The notes under the pieces were generated by a model. The model did no database searches. It was given only the letters and a program-made list of their open reading frames with translations, and was not told the origin of the DNA. 64,000 bases of DNA. Source: Flavobacterium ginsengisoli (lineage in GTDB: Bacteria > Bacteroidota > Bacteroidia > Flavobacteriales > Flavobacteriaceae). The stretch lies in contig NZ_CP121110.1 of the NCBI RefSeq assembly GCF_029625315.1, positions 1,913,501 to 1,977,500 of the forward strand, given 5' to 3'. Made by a program: the position numbers and the translations under genes. Below are positions 35,179 to 43,350 of the stretch, in pieces (within the stretch, counting starts at the first letter, position 1; the number at the start of each line of letters is the position of its first letter).

Positions 35179-35808
35179 TCATTTTATTTTAAAATTATAT
35201 TGAAATTCATTTCCCTCCGGAGGATGACCAGCATTCCATTCAAGGGTAATAATATTAGATGCATATTCTTCCATATTATCAAAACAATGCAATAAAATTG
35301 CCGAACCATTATCTTGTTTCACAATTGCTTCAATTGCTTTAAAGGAATACTCATAACCTTCATCATCTAATGCTCCAAGATCAAATACTATATCTTTTGT
35401 TTTTGAAAGAGCCGCATATAAGGTCAACAACTTTTTGGGTGTACCTGGAATTTTTTCCAATCTTGTTTCAGGAGCTATCCATTTCCATTTATCTTCAAAT
35501 ATTTTTTGAGATAATGGACTCTTAGCATTGGCATTTCTTCTAAGGTAACTTTTTACTGTCGTTAAAGGAAAAAACGTATCCCTTAAATACGATCTTTTTA
35601 AATCCTCAGCAAAGGTCATTTTTCTATGCAAAGTCACATTTTCATGCTTGATTTTACCACAAAAAATATTCCTGAGAAAAATCTCCGCATCGTATAAATG
35701 TTTTCCATTATATAAATACAAAACGATTATTTCACCTTCATACAAAGTAAAAGGCGGTATATAATAAGTATCTGTTTTAATGCCTTTATTTTCTAATACT
35801 ATTTTCAA
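35179..35808 (-). CDS. Degenerate ABC-type ATPase domain protein
   Basis: 209 aa, one domain. The layout follows an ABC ATPase: an opening strand (YEGEIIVLYLYNGKHLYDAEIFLRNIFCG) where Walker A should be, and a C-terminal part IPGTPKKLLTLYAALSKTKDIVFDLGALDDEGYEYSFKAIEAIVKQDNGSAILLHC that matches signature, Walker B and D-loop order. However, the GxxGxGKS/T motif is absent, the LSGGQ signature is replaced, and the Walker B catalytic Glu is missing. It should therefore not hydrolyse ATP; a regulatory or structural role, or decay, is likely. No partner permease is nearby. Confidence 0.6.
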   Translation of the reverse strand: MKIVLENKGIKTDTYYIPPFTLYEGEIIVLYLYNGKHLYDAEIFLRNIFCGKIKHENVTLHRKMTFAEDLKRSYLRDTFFPLTTVKSYLRRNANAKSPLSQKIFEDKWKWIAPETRLEKIPGTPKKLLTLYAALSKTKDIVFDLGALDDEGYEYSFKAIEAIVKQDNGSAILLHCFDNMEEYASNIITLEWNAGHPPEGNEFQYNFKIK

Positions 35809-35875
35809 TAATTGGAAAGTTTTAAAATGAGAAAAGCACCCGCCGTGGCAGATGCTTTTTATTTCTATTCAATTA

Positions 35876-36289
35876 CTATTTCTGATTTAGCAATTTTTCT
35901 AAATATTCTATTTTGTCTTTTTCTGATTGAAGCAAACGCTCGTAAAGCTTTTTATTTTCTTCTACCGTTTCCATTAATTTATCTAATGGATTGAAAGTAC
36001 AATGATTATTATTTCCAAAATGACTATTATGAACCGCTTCATTAAAACTATTGAAATAATTAATTGCCGCTTCGTCTGAGAAATTCTTGATAGCTTCAAC
36101 CGTTACACCAAGCGCTTTTGCAACCTCAACAAGTTTTTCGTCATCAATGGTTTCGCTATTTTCCATAGCCGAAATCGCTTGTTGATTTGTTCCTAAAGCT
36201 TGCGCCAAAGCTTCCTGCTTCATATCTCGAAGTTCACGAATACGGCTTATTTTTCGCCCTATATGATTTGGTTTTGTTAGTGTGCTCAT
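35876..36289 (-). CDS. XRE-family transcriptional regulator with C-terminal coiled coil
   Basis: 137 aa. Residues about 10-65 form an XRE helix-turn-helix (IGRKISRIRELRDMKQEALAQALGTNQQAISAMENSETIDDEKLVEVAKALGVTVEAI). The C-terminus from about 100 is a predicted coiled coil (DKLMETVEENKKLYERLLQSEKDKIEYLEKLL), probably for dimerisation. Target genes unknown; the divergent small gene at 36,482 is a candidate. Confidence 0.88.
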   Translation of the reverse strand: MSTLTKPNHIGRKISRIRELRDMKQEALAQALGTNQQAISAMENSETIDDEKLVEVAKALGVTVEAIKNFSDEAAINYFNSFNEAVHNSHFGNNNHCTFNPLDKLMETVEENKKLYERLLQSEKDKIEYLEKLLNQK

Positions 36290-36481
36290 AATTCAAAGAT
36301 AATAATAAAGTGTCAAAATTGGTAAAATGTAAAAAACAGATTTTTTTGCCGTGCGATACAGTAAAAAATGATTTCGTACAGCAAAATCTATTTCTTCCTT
36401 CGCCGAATCAAACAAAAGTACAATTTTTCTTATACAAATTTTATAAAAGTCAAATTGCAAATCATTTAAAATATGCGCCTT

Positions 36482-36797
36482 ATGGAAACGAACCAAACAG
36501 AAAAGCTACAAAAACTGCAAAAATTAACCGCTCAGTATTTTACAACGCTACAACCAACCAATGAAGCCAATTCTTATATCGCACAATTTAAAGTGGTCAA
36601 TTATTTAGAACTCGGTCTGCCTTATTACCGATTTGCTGAAATTATGCATTCTAGCACTTGATAATGACATGCATAATTTTTCTAAAAAAGATAAAAGTGC
36701 AACTATTAATGTGAGTCTGATTTTGGAAACGATTCTACATTTGTTTCCTATGGATGAAATGGAGTTTTTGGGGTATGTTGGAGAGGTTGTTGAATAG
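36482..36797 (+). pseudogene. Small hypothetical protein, frameshifted
   Basis: Starts METNQTEKLQKLQKLTAQYFTTLQPTNEANSYIAQFKVVNYLELGLPYYRFAEIMH (another in-frame ATG lies at 36473). An extra A at 36653, before a GCA codon, ends the frame at 36661. Removing it continues SALDNDMHNFSKKDKSATINVSLILETILHLFPMDEMEFLGYVGEVVE to 36797, 104 aa in total. Helical, soluble, not recognised. Its last nine bases form the left edge of a 242-bp tandem repeat. Confidence 0.65.
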
Positions 36798-37266
36798 TTA
36801 TATTTCAACCCAATTAGCACACAATCTTGTCATTTCGACCGAAGGGAGAAATCTCCACGAGAAACTCGACAAAGATTGGCGACATTCTGTATGAAGCTAC
36901 TTGTGGAGATTTCTCCTTACGTCGAAATGACAAACTTTATGGAATTTTGTTGTTTTGCTGGCGCGAGCGTCTCGCTCGTGCATTACTTTGCGTTCACGAG
37001 CGAGACGCTCGCGCTAGCAGGAGGGAGATGGTTGAATAGTTATATTAACCCCAATTAACACGCAATCTTGTCATTTCGACGTAAGGAGAAATCTTCACGA
37101 GAAACTCGACAAAGATTGGCGACATTCTATATGGAGCTACTTGTGGAGATTTCTCCTTACGTCGAAACGACAAACTTTATGGAATTTTGTTGTTTTTGCT
37201 GGCGCGAGCGTCTCGCTCGTGCATTACTTTGCGTTCACGAGCGAGACGCTCGCGCTAGCAGGAGAT
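36789..37266. repeat. 242-bp tandem duplication with perfect hairpins
   Basis: The unit 36789-37030 is repeated at 37031-37266 with few differences; the repeat begins with GTTGAATAG, the 3' end of the preceding gene, showing how it arose. Each unit holds a perfect 20-bp inverted repeat (36961-36980 with 36995-37014; 37202-37221 with 37236-37255; arm GCGCGAGCGTCTCGCTCGTG) and an outer pair of inverted GTCATTTCGAC / GTCGAAATGAC arms. The arms are far more GC-rich than the chromosome. Short ORFs here are artefacts. Confidence 0.85.
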
Positions 37267-37499
37267 TTTCTTTGTCGAGTTTCTAGTGTGATTTCTCCCT
37301 TCGGTCGAAATGACAAAACTGGAGAGGATAAGTTTTTCATTCACATGTGAGACATTCGCGCCAGCGAAGGAAAGCCTTCAAGCCTATTAAAAATCAATCT
37401 TAATAAAATGAAAGTTTTTTAATACACGAAAGATAGTTGTCCTACAAAAAACACACTATATTTGAAATTCATATTCACGCAAAATAATAATATTAAAAA
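37267..37499. other. Intergenic region after the tandem repeat
   Basis: About 230 bp containing a further degenerate arm of the repeat family (GTCGAAATGACAAA at about 37304-37317) and an AT-rich stretch leading to the membrane-protein gene at 37,500. No gene is seen. Confidence 0.5.
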
Positions 37500-38711
37500 A
37501 TGCAGTTAAGACAATTTAGCAATCTAATTTTTAAACTTTCAGGTCTATTTATAATCTATGGTTTGCTCTTCAAATATACAATAGGAGCTGTGTTTGACAT
37601 CAATAAAAGCAGTATAAGTGATAGTCCTTTTGGCGGATATTCTTTAAATTGGAATGTCGTCTTTATTAGTATTTTATGCTTTGTAATTTTAATTAAAAAC
37701 TCAAATTTTCTGACTTATCTTTTTTATCGAAAAAATTACGTTGTTGAATTAAATGAGGTAAATCAATATCGAATTTTAAAAATTATTTTTATAACATTTA
37801 TTTTTTTTCAGTTTATTACTAATTTACTCATTCCAAGAGGAGAAATCAGCTTTTGGAGCGTGTTATTCTCTAATAATCCAATTATACTTTTTGTTTTAAT
37901 TTTATGTCACAGGATTATCATAAAATTTATGATTAAGCAAATTAATTCTTATTCTGAAAAACAATCAAATCATATTTTTATCTTTTCGATGATTTCAATT
38001 CTTTTGTATTTTTATTTTTTCTGGGATTATGGATTTGTTTCGATAAATCCTTTTCAATTTACTTTTCGTATTATCATCTTACTTATTACTTTAAACTCTC
38101 CTTTTGTTTTTAGATTATTATTAGAAAAAGACATATCAATTAAGAATAATCATTTTATTTTCATCTTGTTTTGCTGGACATTATTTCTATTTAATTTACA
38201 AGAATTTTCATTTAAATTTCCTAATTATGAAAGAGATAATATGTATCTCATTAAAAATTTATCTCTTCATGTGATACTTCCTTTATTTCTTCTAATTCTC
38301 CATTCTTTCTTTGCGAAAATTAAAAGCATTTCAATTTTACAATTTGCCTTTATTATAATTGGGACTTTATCAATTTTCTGTTTCATTTTAAAACATTTAC
38401 ATGGATACCAATATGCAACTAAAGTATATTTAATAAGTGGTATCATAGCAATTGCCTTGTCTACAAGAACTGGTATACTAGATAAAAAACTTGAAAAGTT
38501 AAAGTTTACAAATAGGGCGAGATCTGTAGAACCATCTTTACAAAATAGTTCTTCATTTTTATTTATAGCACTAATATTTCTTACAGTTTCAAAGCCTATT
38601 ATTATGCTTTTTGATTACAACTCAAGTTTTACTATTGATGAATTAGCATCTTTTAGTATTGTAATAATTCAATTAGCCATTATTCTAATAATCATATCAA
38701 AAAAAATTTAA
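37500..38711 (+). CDS. Polytopic membrane protein of unknown function
   Basis: 403 aa, very hydrophobic, about eleven transmembrane segments, few conserved-looking polar residues (GVFDINKSS-type loop near 40; HGYQYATKVYLISGIIAIALSTRTGI near 300). I do not recognise the family. Lysine and aromatic use and low GC (below neighbours by eye) may indicate an acquired gene. It is not obviously co-transcribed with anything. Confidence 0.7.
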   Translation: MQLRQFSNLIFKLSGLFIIYGLLFKYTIGAVFDINKSSISDSPFGGYSLNWNVVFISILCFVILIKNSNFLTYLFYRKNYVVELNEVNQYRILKIIFITFIFFQFITNLLIPRGEISFWSVLFSNNPIILFVLILCHRIIIKFMIKQINSYSEKQSNHIFIFSMISILLYFYFFWDYGFVSINPFQFTFRIIILLITLNSPFVFRLLLEKDISIKNNHFIFILFCWTLFLFNLQEFSFKFPNYERDNMYLIKNLSLHVILPLFLLILHSFFAKIKSISILQFAFIIIGTLSIFCFILKHLHGYQYATKVYLISGIIAIALSTRTGILDKKLEKLKFTNRARSVEPSLQNSSSFLFIALIFLTVSKPIIMLFDYNSSFTIDELASFSIVIIQLAIILIIISKKI

Positions 38712-38959
38712 AATTAGATAATATAGATAGTTTTATAAATTCAACTCTAACGTTCTTTTTAACATTAGTATTCTGCCATAATCACTTGTGGCTTCTTAGC
38801 CGTATACTTTTTTATAGAAATAATACCTTTTTTAATGTTAGCATTATTGACATTATATATTACGTAGTTTTACTACTGGCAATACTTTTTTCATCTTATT
38901 TGGCAAAGCTCATAAAAGTTATGTTCCCTAAAAGTTATTTTAAAAGCTTTTATAACTAG
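38702..38959 (+). pseudogene. Possible C-terminal remnant of a membrane protein
   Basis: A frame open from 38702 to TAG at 38957-38959 encodes LDNIDSFINSTLTFFLTLVFCHNHLWLLSRILFYRNNTFFNVSIIDIIYYVVLLLAILFSSYLAKLIKVMFPKSYFKSFYN, two to three hydrophobic helices with a basic end. The pattern (H-N-H-L, then helices, then basic tail) resembles the end of acyltransferase-3 membrane enzymes, but it has no ATG start. It is probably a fragment left by a deletion next to the island. Confidence 0.35.
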
Positions 38960-39012
38960 CCTTTCGTTTCTCCAGCGAAACTACCACAAAATAAAACTAA
39001 CAAAATAGATAC

Positions 39013-39045
39013 AAAAAAACCTCCCAATAATCTTGAGAGGTTTTC
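39013..39045 (-). terminator. Probable native icmF terminator, displaced by the island
   Basis: On the minus strand AAAACCTCTC ... GGGAGGTTTTTTTG forms a good terminator. It ends about 20 bp before attL. In the uninterrupted chromosome, icmF would end at the att site and run straight into this hairpin. Confidence 0.7.
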
Positions 39046-39065
39046 CATATCATAAAAAAAAATCC

Positions 39066-39086
39066 TTACATATTCCTTCTATATTG
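39066..39086. other. attL of the icmF-integrated island
   Basis: 21 bp identical to 56355-56375, where it encodes the icmF C-terminus QYRRNM plus stop (minus strand). Bases beyond it diverge completely. Confidence 0.85.
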
Positions 39087-39162
39087 ATTTAACCTAATTT
39101 CATTAGCATTAAACGATATTTAGTCAACATATAGTCAACATAATCAAAAAAGTATTTGTTTT

Positions 39163-40080
39163 TCATCCAAGAAATTCTTTGATTTTAGCACTTATATTTT
39201 TTAAATTGTGCGTATACGCATTGATTACATAAAAATGTTTTTCAGTTATAATTTCCATATCAAGGAACGCTGAATTAACATCATTTCCAATATCATTTAC
39301 TTCTATGGCATCTAAATCTTCTGGCACATATTGGTAAGCTATAGAAGTCAGAGGAATAACAAATTCCTTATTTAATTTAGCTCTATCTTTTAGACCTGTA
39401 CCATCAATTATTGAATCGTCATTTGAAACCTTGTCTATTAATTCTGAGTATCTTATAATAAACTCATCATCAACTCTAAATTTCCATTTTTTTGTATTGC
39501 CATCTTCAGAAAGCTCAACCTCAGCTCTATTATGACAAATTGAAAAATATTTAGTGTAAAAAAGTTGGCGATATTGATAAAATTTACCTTCGTGATAGTT
39601 ATATTTTTTCATATAAGTTCTAAACTCATCTCTTAAAGATTCCCTGAAATCATACAGCGTATATAACAATGTCATTAAATTATTTATCTTTTTTATGGCT
39701 TCAGTATTTGAAAACCCTATCTTTCTGTACAAGTGCTTTATATCTATAAATTGTAAAAAATCTACCTGTATATCAGGATGAAATACTAATGTAAAATCTC
39801 TATTATTATTATAATTTTGTAAAGCTATAATCTGCATTTCAATTGAGCTATTTAATTCAACAAGACTGTTTTTAAAAAGCTCTACTTCAGAGTTTTGAAT
39901 TTCTAAATCTTCTAGATTTTTATCTGCCTTTTCTTTTTGATATACTTTTTCAGCAAGTTTAAAAGCAAAATAAATACTTAAACCACTTACTAGTAAAGAG
40001 CTTATTAATGAGAACCAATCAAACCAATTAGGTGTGCTTTGAGTAAAATTTCCAAATTGTAAGTTTAAAAAAGAGTTCAT
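39163..40080 (-). CDS. Membrane-anchored hypothetical protein, last gene of the TIR/HEPN operon
   Basis: 305 aa. One transmembrane helix at about 21-43 (WFSLISSLLVSGLSIYFAFKLAEKVY) is followed by a charged coiled-coil stretch (YQKEKADKNLEDLEIQNSEVELFKNSLVELNSS) and a cytoplasmic domain of about 230 residues. The layout resembles single-helix membrane proteins found in defence islands, but no family is recognised. It follows the HEPN gene by 176 bp, so it could also be independent. Confidence 0.7.
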   Translation of the reverse strand: MNSFLNLQFGNFTQSTPNWFDWFSLISSLLVSGLSIYFAFKLAEKVYQKEKADKNLEDLEIQNSEVELFKNSLVELNSSIEMQIIALQNYNNNRDFTLVFHPDIQVDFLQFIDIKHLYRKIGFSNTEAIKKINNLMTLLYTLYDFRESLRDEFRTYMKKYNYHEGKFYQYRQLFYTKYFSICHNRAEVELSEDGNTKKWKFRVDDEFIIRYSELIDKVSNDDSIIDGTGLKDRAKLNKEFVIPLTSIAYQYVPEDLDAIEVNDIGNDVNSAFLDMEIITEKHFYVINAYTHNLKNISAKIKEFLG

Positions 40081-40256
40081 AAGTTTATTTTATAATGTAA
40101 ATTCCACCTTCGAAATAATTTAAATCATTTTTTCTATAAATAATTTTATTTCGGTGTTTTAACCATTCTCTTATAATGTCAAATAGAAAATTAACTGCGA
40201 TTAAGCCTAATATCTCAATCTTTTATCGTATAGTATAATGTTATTGTGACATATTT

Positions 40257-40931
40257 TTATGCAGGATTTGCTATTATAAAATTCTCAACACCCATTATCA
40301 TAAGTTTCACTTCTGATTCGGTATAATCATCATATTTACCGTGAGCAGAATTATTTCGTATGGCTAACCAAGCAGTAATCTGTTTTTGATTTGCTAATGA
40401 ATAAGCTTCTTCTTTCGTTAAATCGGTATTCATCCTTTCAGAATTCTTATAGGCGATTTTCCCATTACCTTTATCTAATTCAATTTCAATACTATATTTA
40501 ACGCATAGTTTTCTTAAATGTGATTCTAAGGTGGAACCAATTATTACAGCTGATGAGTCTTTGTATCCGTTTTCTAATAAATGTCTAGAAATTTCAATAT
40601 AATCACTAAAAATTTCTGAATGCAATAATTCAGAATATGATTTTAAATAATCATTTTCCAAATCTTCTTTTAAAGCAATGATACTACCAATAACGTAGCT
40701 TAAATTTGTACCTAAGCCTAAATTTCTTTGATTTAAAGCTGACAGAATATCTTTATAATATTCTGACTTTTCTCCGACAACTCGTACTACAAATGATTTA
40801 GATTTAGTTATTAATCGAGTCAATAGCTCTTCACTTAAGTCAGATAAATCAATATATTTAGCTCTACTTTTCGTTAAATTATACTCATTTATAATTTCTT
40901 GTGCTTGTTTAATAAAATATTCATTATTCAT
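40257..40931 (-). CDS. HEPN-like protein with R-x4-H motif
   Basis: 224 aa, helical. The C-terminal half, about 125-220, has GYKDSSAVIIGSTLESHLRKLCVKYSI then QITAWLAIRNNSAHGKYDDYTESEVKLMIMGVENFI. RNNSAH (about R192-H197) fits the R-x4-6-H signature of HEPN domains, many of which are ribonucleases in toxin-antitoxin and anti-phage systems. The N-terminal half is a helical extension. It is in a minus-strand operon with a TIR protein. RNase activity is inferred. Confidence 0.75.
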   Translation of the reverse strand: MNNEYFIKQAQEIINEYNLTKSRAKYIDLSDLSEELLTRLITKSKSFVVRVVGEKSEYYKDILSALNQRNLGLGTNLSYVIGSIIALKEDLENDYLKSYSELLHSEIFSDYIEISRHLLENGYKDSSAVIIGSTLESHLRKLCVKYSIEIELDKGNGKIAYKNSERMNTDLTKEEAYSLANQKQITAWLAIRNNSAHGKYDDYTESEVKLMIMGVENFIIANPA

Positions 40932-40994
40932 TATTTTTGCTGTTTTTGATAATAATCGCTATAACGTTTCGCCGATTTCTGAGTTAACTGATAT

Positions 40995-41180
40995 CTATTT
41001 GTACCAAATCATGTCTGCATATCCTTTCAAAAGTTTTCCAAGCCTTGTATAGCGTCGAAGTATTGAGGAATACATTTCTTCTGACATTGTTGGGTTATTT
41101 TCTAATTCATTAACTAATGCTTTCATTTCTTCAACAATCGCTTTATAATTTTCTTCTGGGGTAACAGGATAATCTGACAT
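40995..41180 (-). CDS. Small hypothetical protein between TIR and HEPN genes
   Basis: 61 aa from the ATG at 41180 (MSDYPVTPEENYKAIVEEMKALVNELENNPTMSEEMYSSILRRYTRLGKLLKGYADMIWYK); upstream codons in the same frame are less likely. Helical, charged. It could be an antitoxin-like partner, but nothing proves this. Spacings are 94 bp from the TIR gene and 63 bp to the HEPN gene. Confidence 0.6.
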   Translation of the reverse strand: MSDYPVTPEENYKAIVEEMKALVNELENNPTMSEEMYSSILRRYTRLGKLLKGYADMIWYK

Positions 41181-41274
41181 TTTTTTTATGTTTTTATTTG
41201 ATAAATTGATTAATAATTTAAGCACGAGAATACCATTAAAGAATTATGATAGAAAACTGATGTTTATTCTTAAT

Positions 41275-42339
41275 TTAACTGAAGAATAAATTTAAGTCTA
41301 ATACCTCTTCCCAAAATAACTTATTCGAAATCTTAAGGGGTGCATTATATTCTTCTTCATATTTTTCATAAAACTCAGAAGATAAATCTTTTTCCATATA
41401 AATTGAGAGTTTATCAAGTAATGATTCAATTTTTGCCATCTTTGTAGTTTGACTAAAATCCGCTTCTAATTCTTCATTTATATAATCATTCGCTAATGCT
41501 TCGTCCACGTAATCTGAATACGCTTGAGCATTAATAGTAATTTTTTCTTTATTTGAATATGTTTTAAAGATGATGCCTCTTATTATTGGATGGAAAGAAG
41601 TTAGAGCATCACATACTTTTTGTGTTAATTCCTCAAAATCATCAAATTCACTTGTATCTGAGTACTGTTTCACAATTTCTTTTACTTCACTTTTGTCTTT
41701 TGCTTTCTTTAAATCCTCAATTAAATTTTCTAATTTAATTTTTTCTTCAATTAGATTAGTTAACGTGGTCTCTAAATCATTTTTCTCTAAAATTAATTCT
41801 TCAAATTCTTCTCTGTCTAATGGCTTATTAAAAGGATTATTTTTTAAATATGCTTTTGTTTTCAAAATGAATTCCTTCTTTTTAGCTGTCCATCTATCAC
41901 TCTTTATTAAATTGTTGGGTATTTCAAGACTTTCTTGAAGTATATCTCTAATTCTGTCAAGGCTTTTTTCGTCTAGTAATTTTTCGATTTGAATTGGCTG
42001 TTGAATAACTCCTACGGTCTTGTAATTTATTGGTTCAATAATAAGAGGAATTACCTTTGCTGATGTGACCCATGCAGCCCCCATTTCATTCATACATACT
42101 TCACTTTCTTTATAGTTGGGAGATATAAACAAGAAATTAATTTTTGCTTCCTGTAAAGCCTTTAAAATTGAGTCCCTCCAATCAGTTCCCGACTTTATTT
42201 TAGTACCATCAGTGCTTGAACAAAAAATTCTATCGACAGTAACATTTAAAGCATTCTGCAATATTAAGTCTATAAAGTCATCAACTATTTGTCTATCTTT
42301 TCCTGAATGACTAATAAATATATCTTGTTTTTTTTTCAT
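41275..42339 (-). CDS. TIR-domain protein (putative NADase effector)
   Basis: 354 aa. Residues 1-130 form a TIR domain: strand A and box 1 KQDIFISHSGKDRQIVDDF, INFLFISPNYKESEVCMNEMGAAW with candidate catalytic Glu85, and KVIPLIIEP. Bacterial TIR domains of this type hydrolyse NAD or make cyclic ADP-ribose signals in anti-phage defence. A coiled coil at about 177-230 (REEFEELILEKNDLETTLTNLIEEKIKLENLIEDLKKAKDKSEV) and a C-terminal helical domain follow; the latter may be the sensor or oligomerisation part. It sits in the middle of a six-gene operon. Confidence 0.85.
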   Translation of the reverse strand: MKKKQDIFISHSGKDRQIVDDFIDLILQNALNVTVDRIFCSSTDGTKIKSGTDWRDSILKALQEAKINFLFISPNYKESEVCMNEMGAAWVTSAKVIPLIIEPINYKTVGVIQQPIQIEKLLDEKSLDRIRDILQESLEIPNNLIKSDRWTAKKKEFILKTKAYLKNNPFNKPLDREEFEELILEKNDLETTLTNLIEEKIKLENLIEDLKKAKDKSEVKEIVKQYSDTSEFDDFEELTQKVCDALTSFHPIIRGIIFKTYSNKEKITINAQAYSDYVDEALANDYINEELEADFSQTTKMAKIESLLDKLSIYMEKDLSSEFYEKYEEEYNAPLKISNKLFWEEVLDLNLFFS

Positions 42340-42376
42340 CCTATATTTCTCATTATTGTTAAGAGCTATTTTTTTA

Positions 42377-42817
42377 TTAAACTAATGTGTCGATTCTCTC
42401 AGTTGTTAATTCGTCATTAATCCATAAAAACACCAGATTCATGGCCTTGTCTACCGTTTCTTTTGTCAAAAACAAAGCAATTACGAGCTCTGGAATTTTT
42501 TTTTCATTATCTAAAGATATATCGTCCAACCATGCTGAAATTAAGAAAGTTTCATTCTCTTCCAGTGTAGTTTTAATTATAGAAATATCATCTTGAATAA
42601 TTCTAATAGCTTTAGTTTTATTGTCGTTTATGAAAGTGAAAATTGGATTTGCATCATAAATTTTCTTACCCCTTGCGTCAGAATTTTTAAATATTTCTGA
42701 TTCTTTAGTTAATTTTATTTTAAGTCTTGATTGTAATTTTCTTTTCCAGTAACCTTGATTAAGATTGTAGATTCTTTTATCTTCCGAATATTTATCAAAT
42801 AATATCTTTTGAGCCAT
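42377..42817 (-). CDS. Hypothetical protein upstream of the TIR gene
   Basis: 146 aa, soluble (MAQKILFDKYSEDKRIYNLNQGYWKRKLQSRLKIKLTKESEIFKNSDARGKKIYDANPIFTFINDNKTKAIRIIQDD). Family not recognised. It is 37 bp upstream of the TIR gene and 13 bp downstream of the operon's first gene, so tight co-transcription is likely. Confidence 0.7.
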   Translation of the reverse strand: MAQKILFDKYSEDKRIYNLNQGYWKRKLQSRLKIKLTKESEIFKNSDARGKKIYDANPIFTFINDNKTKAIRIIQDDISIIKTTLEENETFLISAWLDDISLDNEKKIPELVIALFLTKETVDKAMNLVFLWINDELTTERIDTLV

Positions 42818-42830
42818 AATTTATCAATAT

Positions 42831-43136
42831 TTATGGGTTATCAACAAATGCAACCCCTGCATTTACTTCTATATCAACTCTTATTTTTCTATTTCTAAAA
42901 TCATCATAATAAGATTTTTTCATTTGTGCAGAAACTCCACAACTTGGTGTTGTCAAAATACGATTTTTACACTGCTGTAAAGCATTTCTCCTTAAAGCTA
43001 ATTCAGGATTTGTTAATTGATTCTCTAAATCATCAACACTCATTATTCCCATCTGTTTATGATGGTCTGTGTTTAAAGACCAGGCTTCTGATTTTTCTGT
43101 TCCACCTCCTTGTGCTTGTATTCTTCCTCTATTCAT
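42831..43136 (-). CDS. Small hypothetical protein, first gene of the TIR/HEPN operon
   Basis: 101 aa. Starts MNRGRIQAQGGGTEKSEAWSLNTDHHKQMGIMSVDDLENQLTNPELALRRNALQQCKNRILTTPSCGVSAQMKKSYYDD and ends KIRVDIEVNAGVAFVDNP. The Gly-rich start and the VDIEV-x4-AFV end look like a conserved small family, but I cannot name it. First gene of the operon. Confidence 0.65.
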   Translation of the reverse strand: MNRGRIQAQGGGTEKSEAWSLNTDHHKQMGIMSVDDLENQLTNPELALRRNALQQCKNRILTTPSCGVSAQMKKSYYDDFRNRKIRVDIEVNAGVAFVDNP

Positions 43137-43298
43137 TTTATTTGATATCTGTTAAAATTGCATTTAACTTATTTACGAATGAAAGATTAAATCTAATTTT
43201 CGTTGACTTTATCCCATCACTGTAATTTGGTAAATGCTAATATAGAAATATAATACTACAAAACTTAAAAAGTTCTTTTTATTTATATTTCTATTTTT

Positions 43299-43344
43299 TT
43301 GTTCACTATTGTTCATTAATAAAACCGTGAACATCGTGAACATA
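43299..43344. repeat. GTTCAC dyad, copy 1
   Basis: Two GTTCA half-sites, then an AT centre, then two GTGAACA half-sites. An equivalent element lies at 48513-48560. It sits just 3' of the RepA-like gene and may be a Rep-binding, origin or termination site. Confidence 0.6.
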
Positions 43345-43350
43345 AGCACT

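Noticed and set aside
36310..36564. 84-aa plus-strand ORF before the 36,482 gene
   Set aside because: It overlaps the 36,482 frame, lacks a sensible domain, and is better explained as promoter region of the XRE/36,482 pair.
36827..37350. Several short plus-strand ORFs (60-72 aa) in two frames
   Set aside because: They are translations of the 242-bp palindromic repeat, with matching sequence in both copies; no ribosome site or family support.
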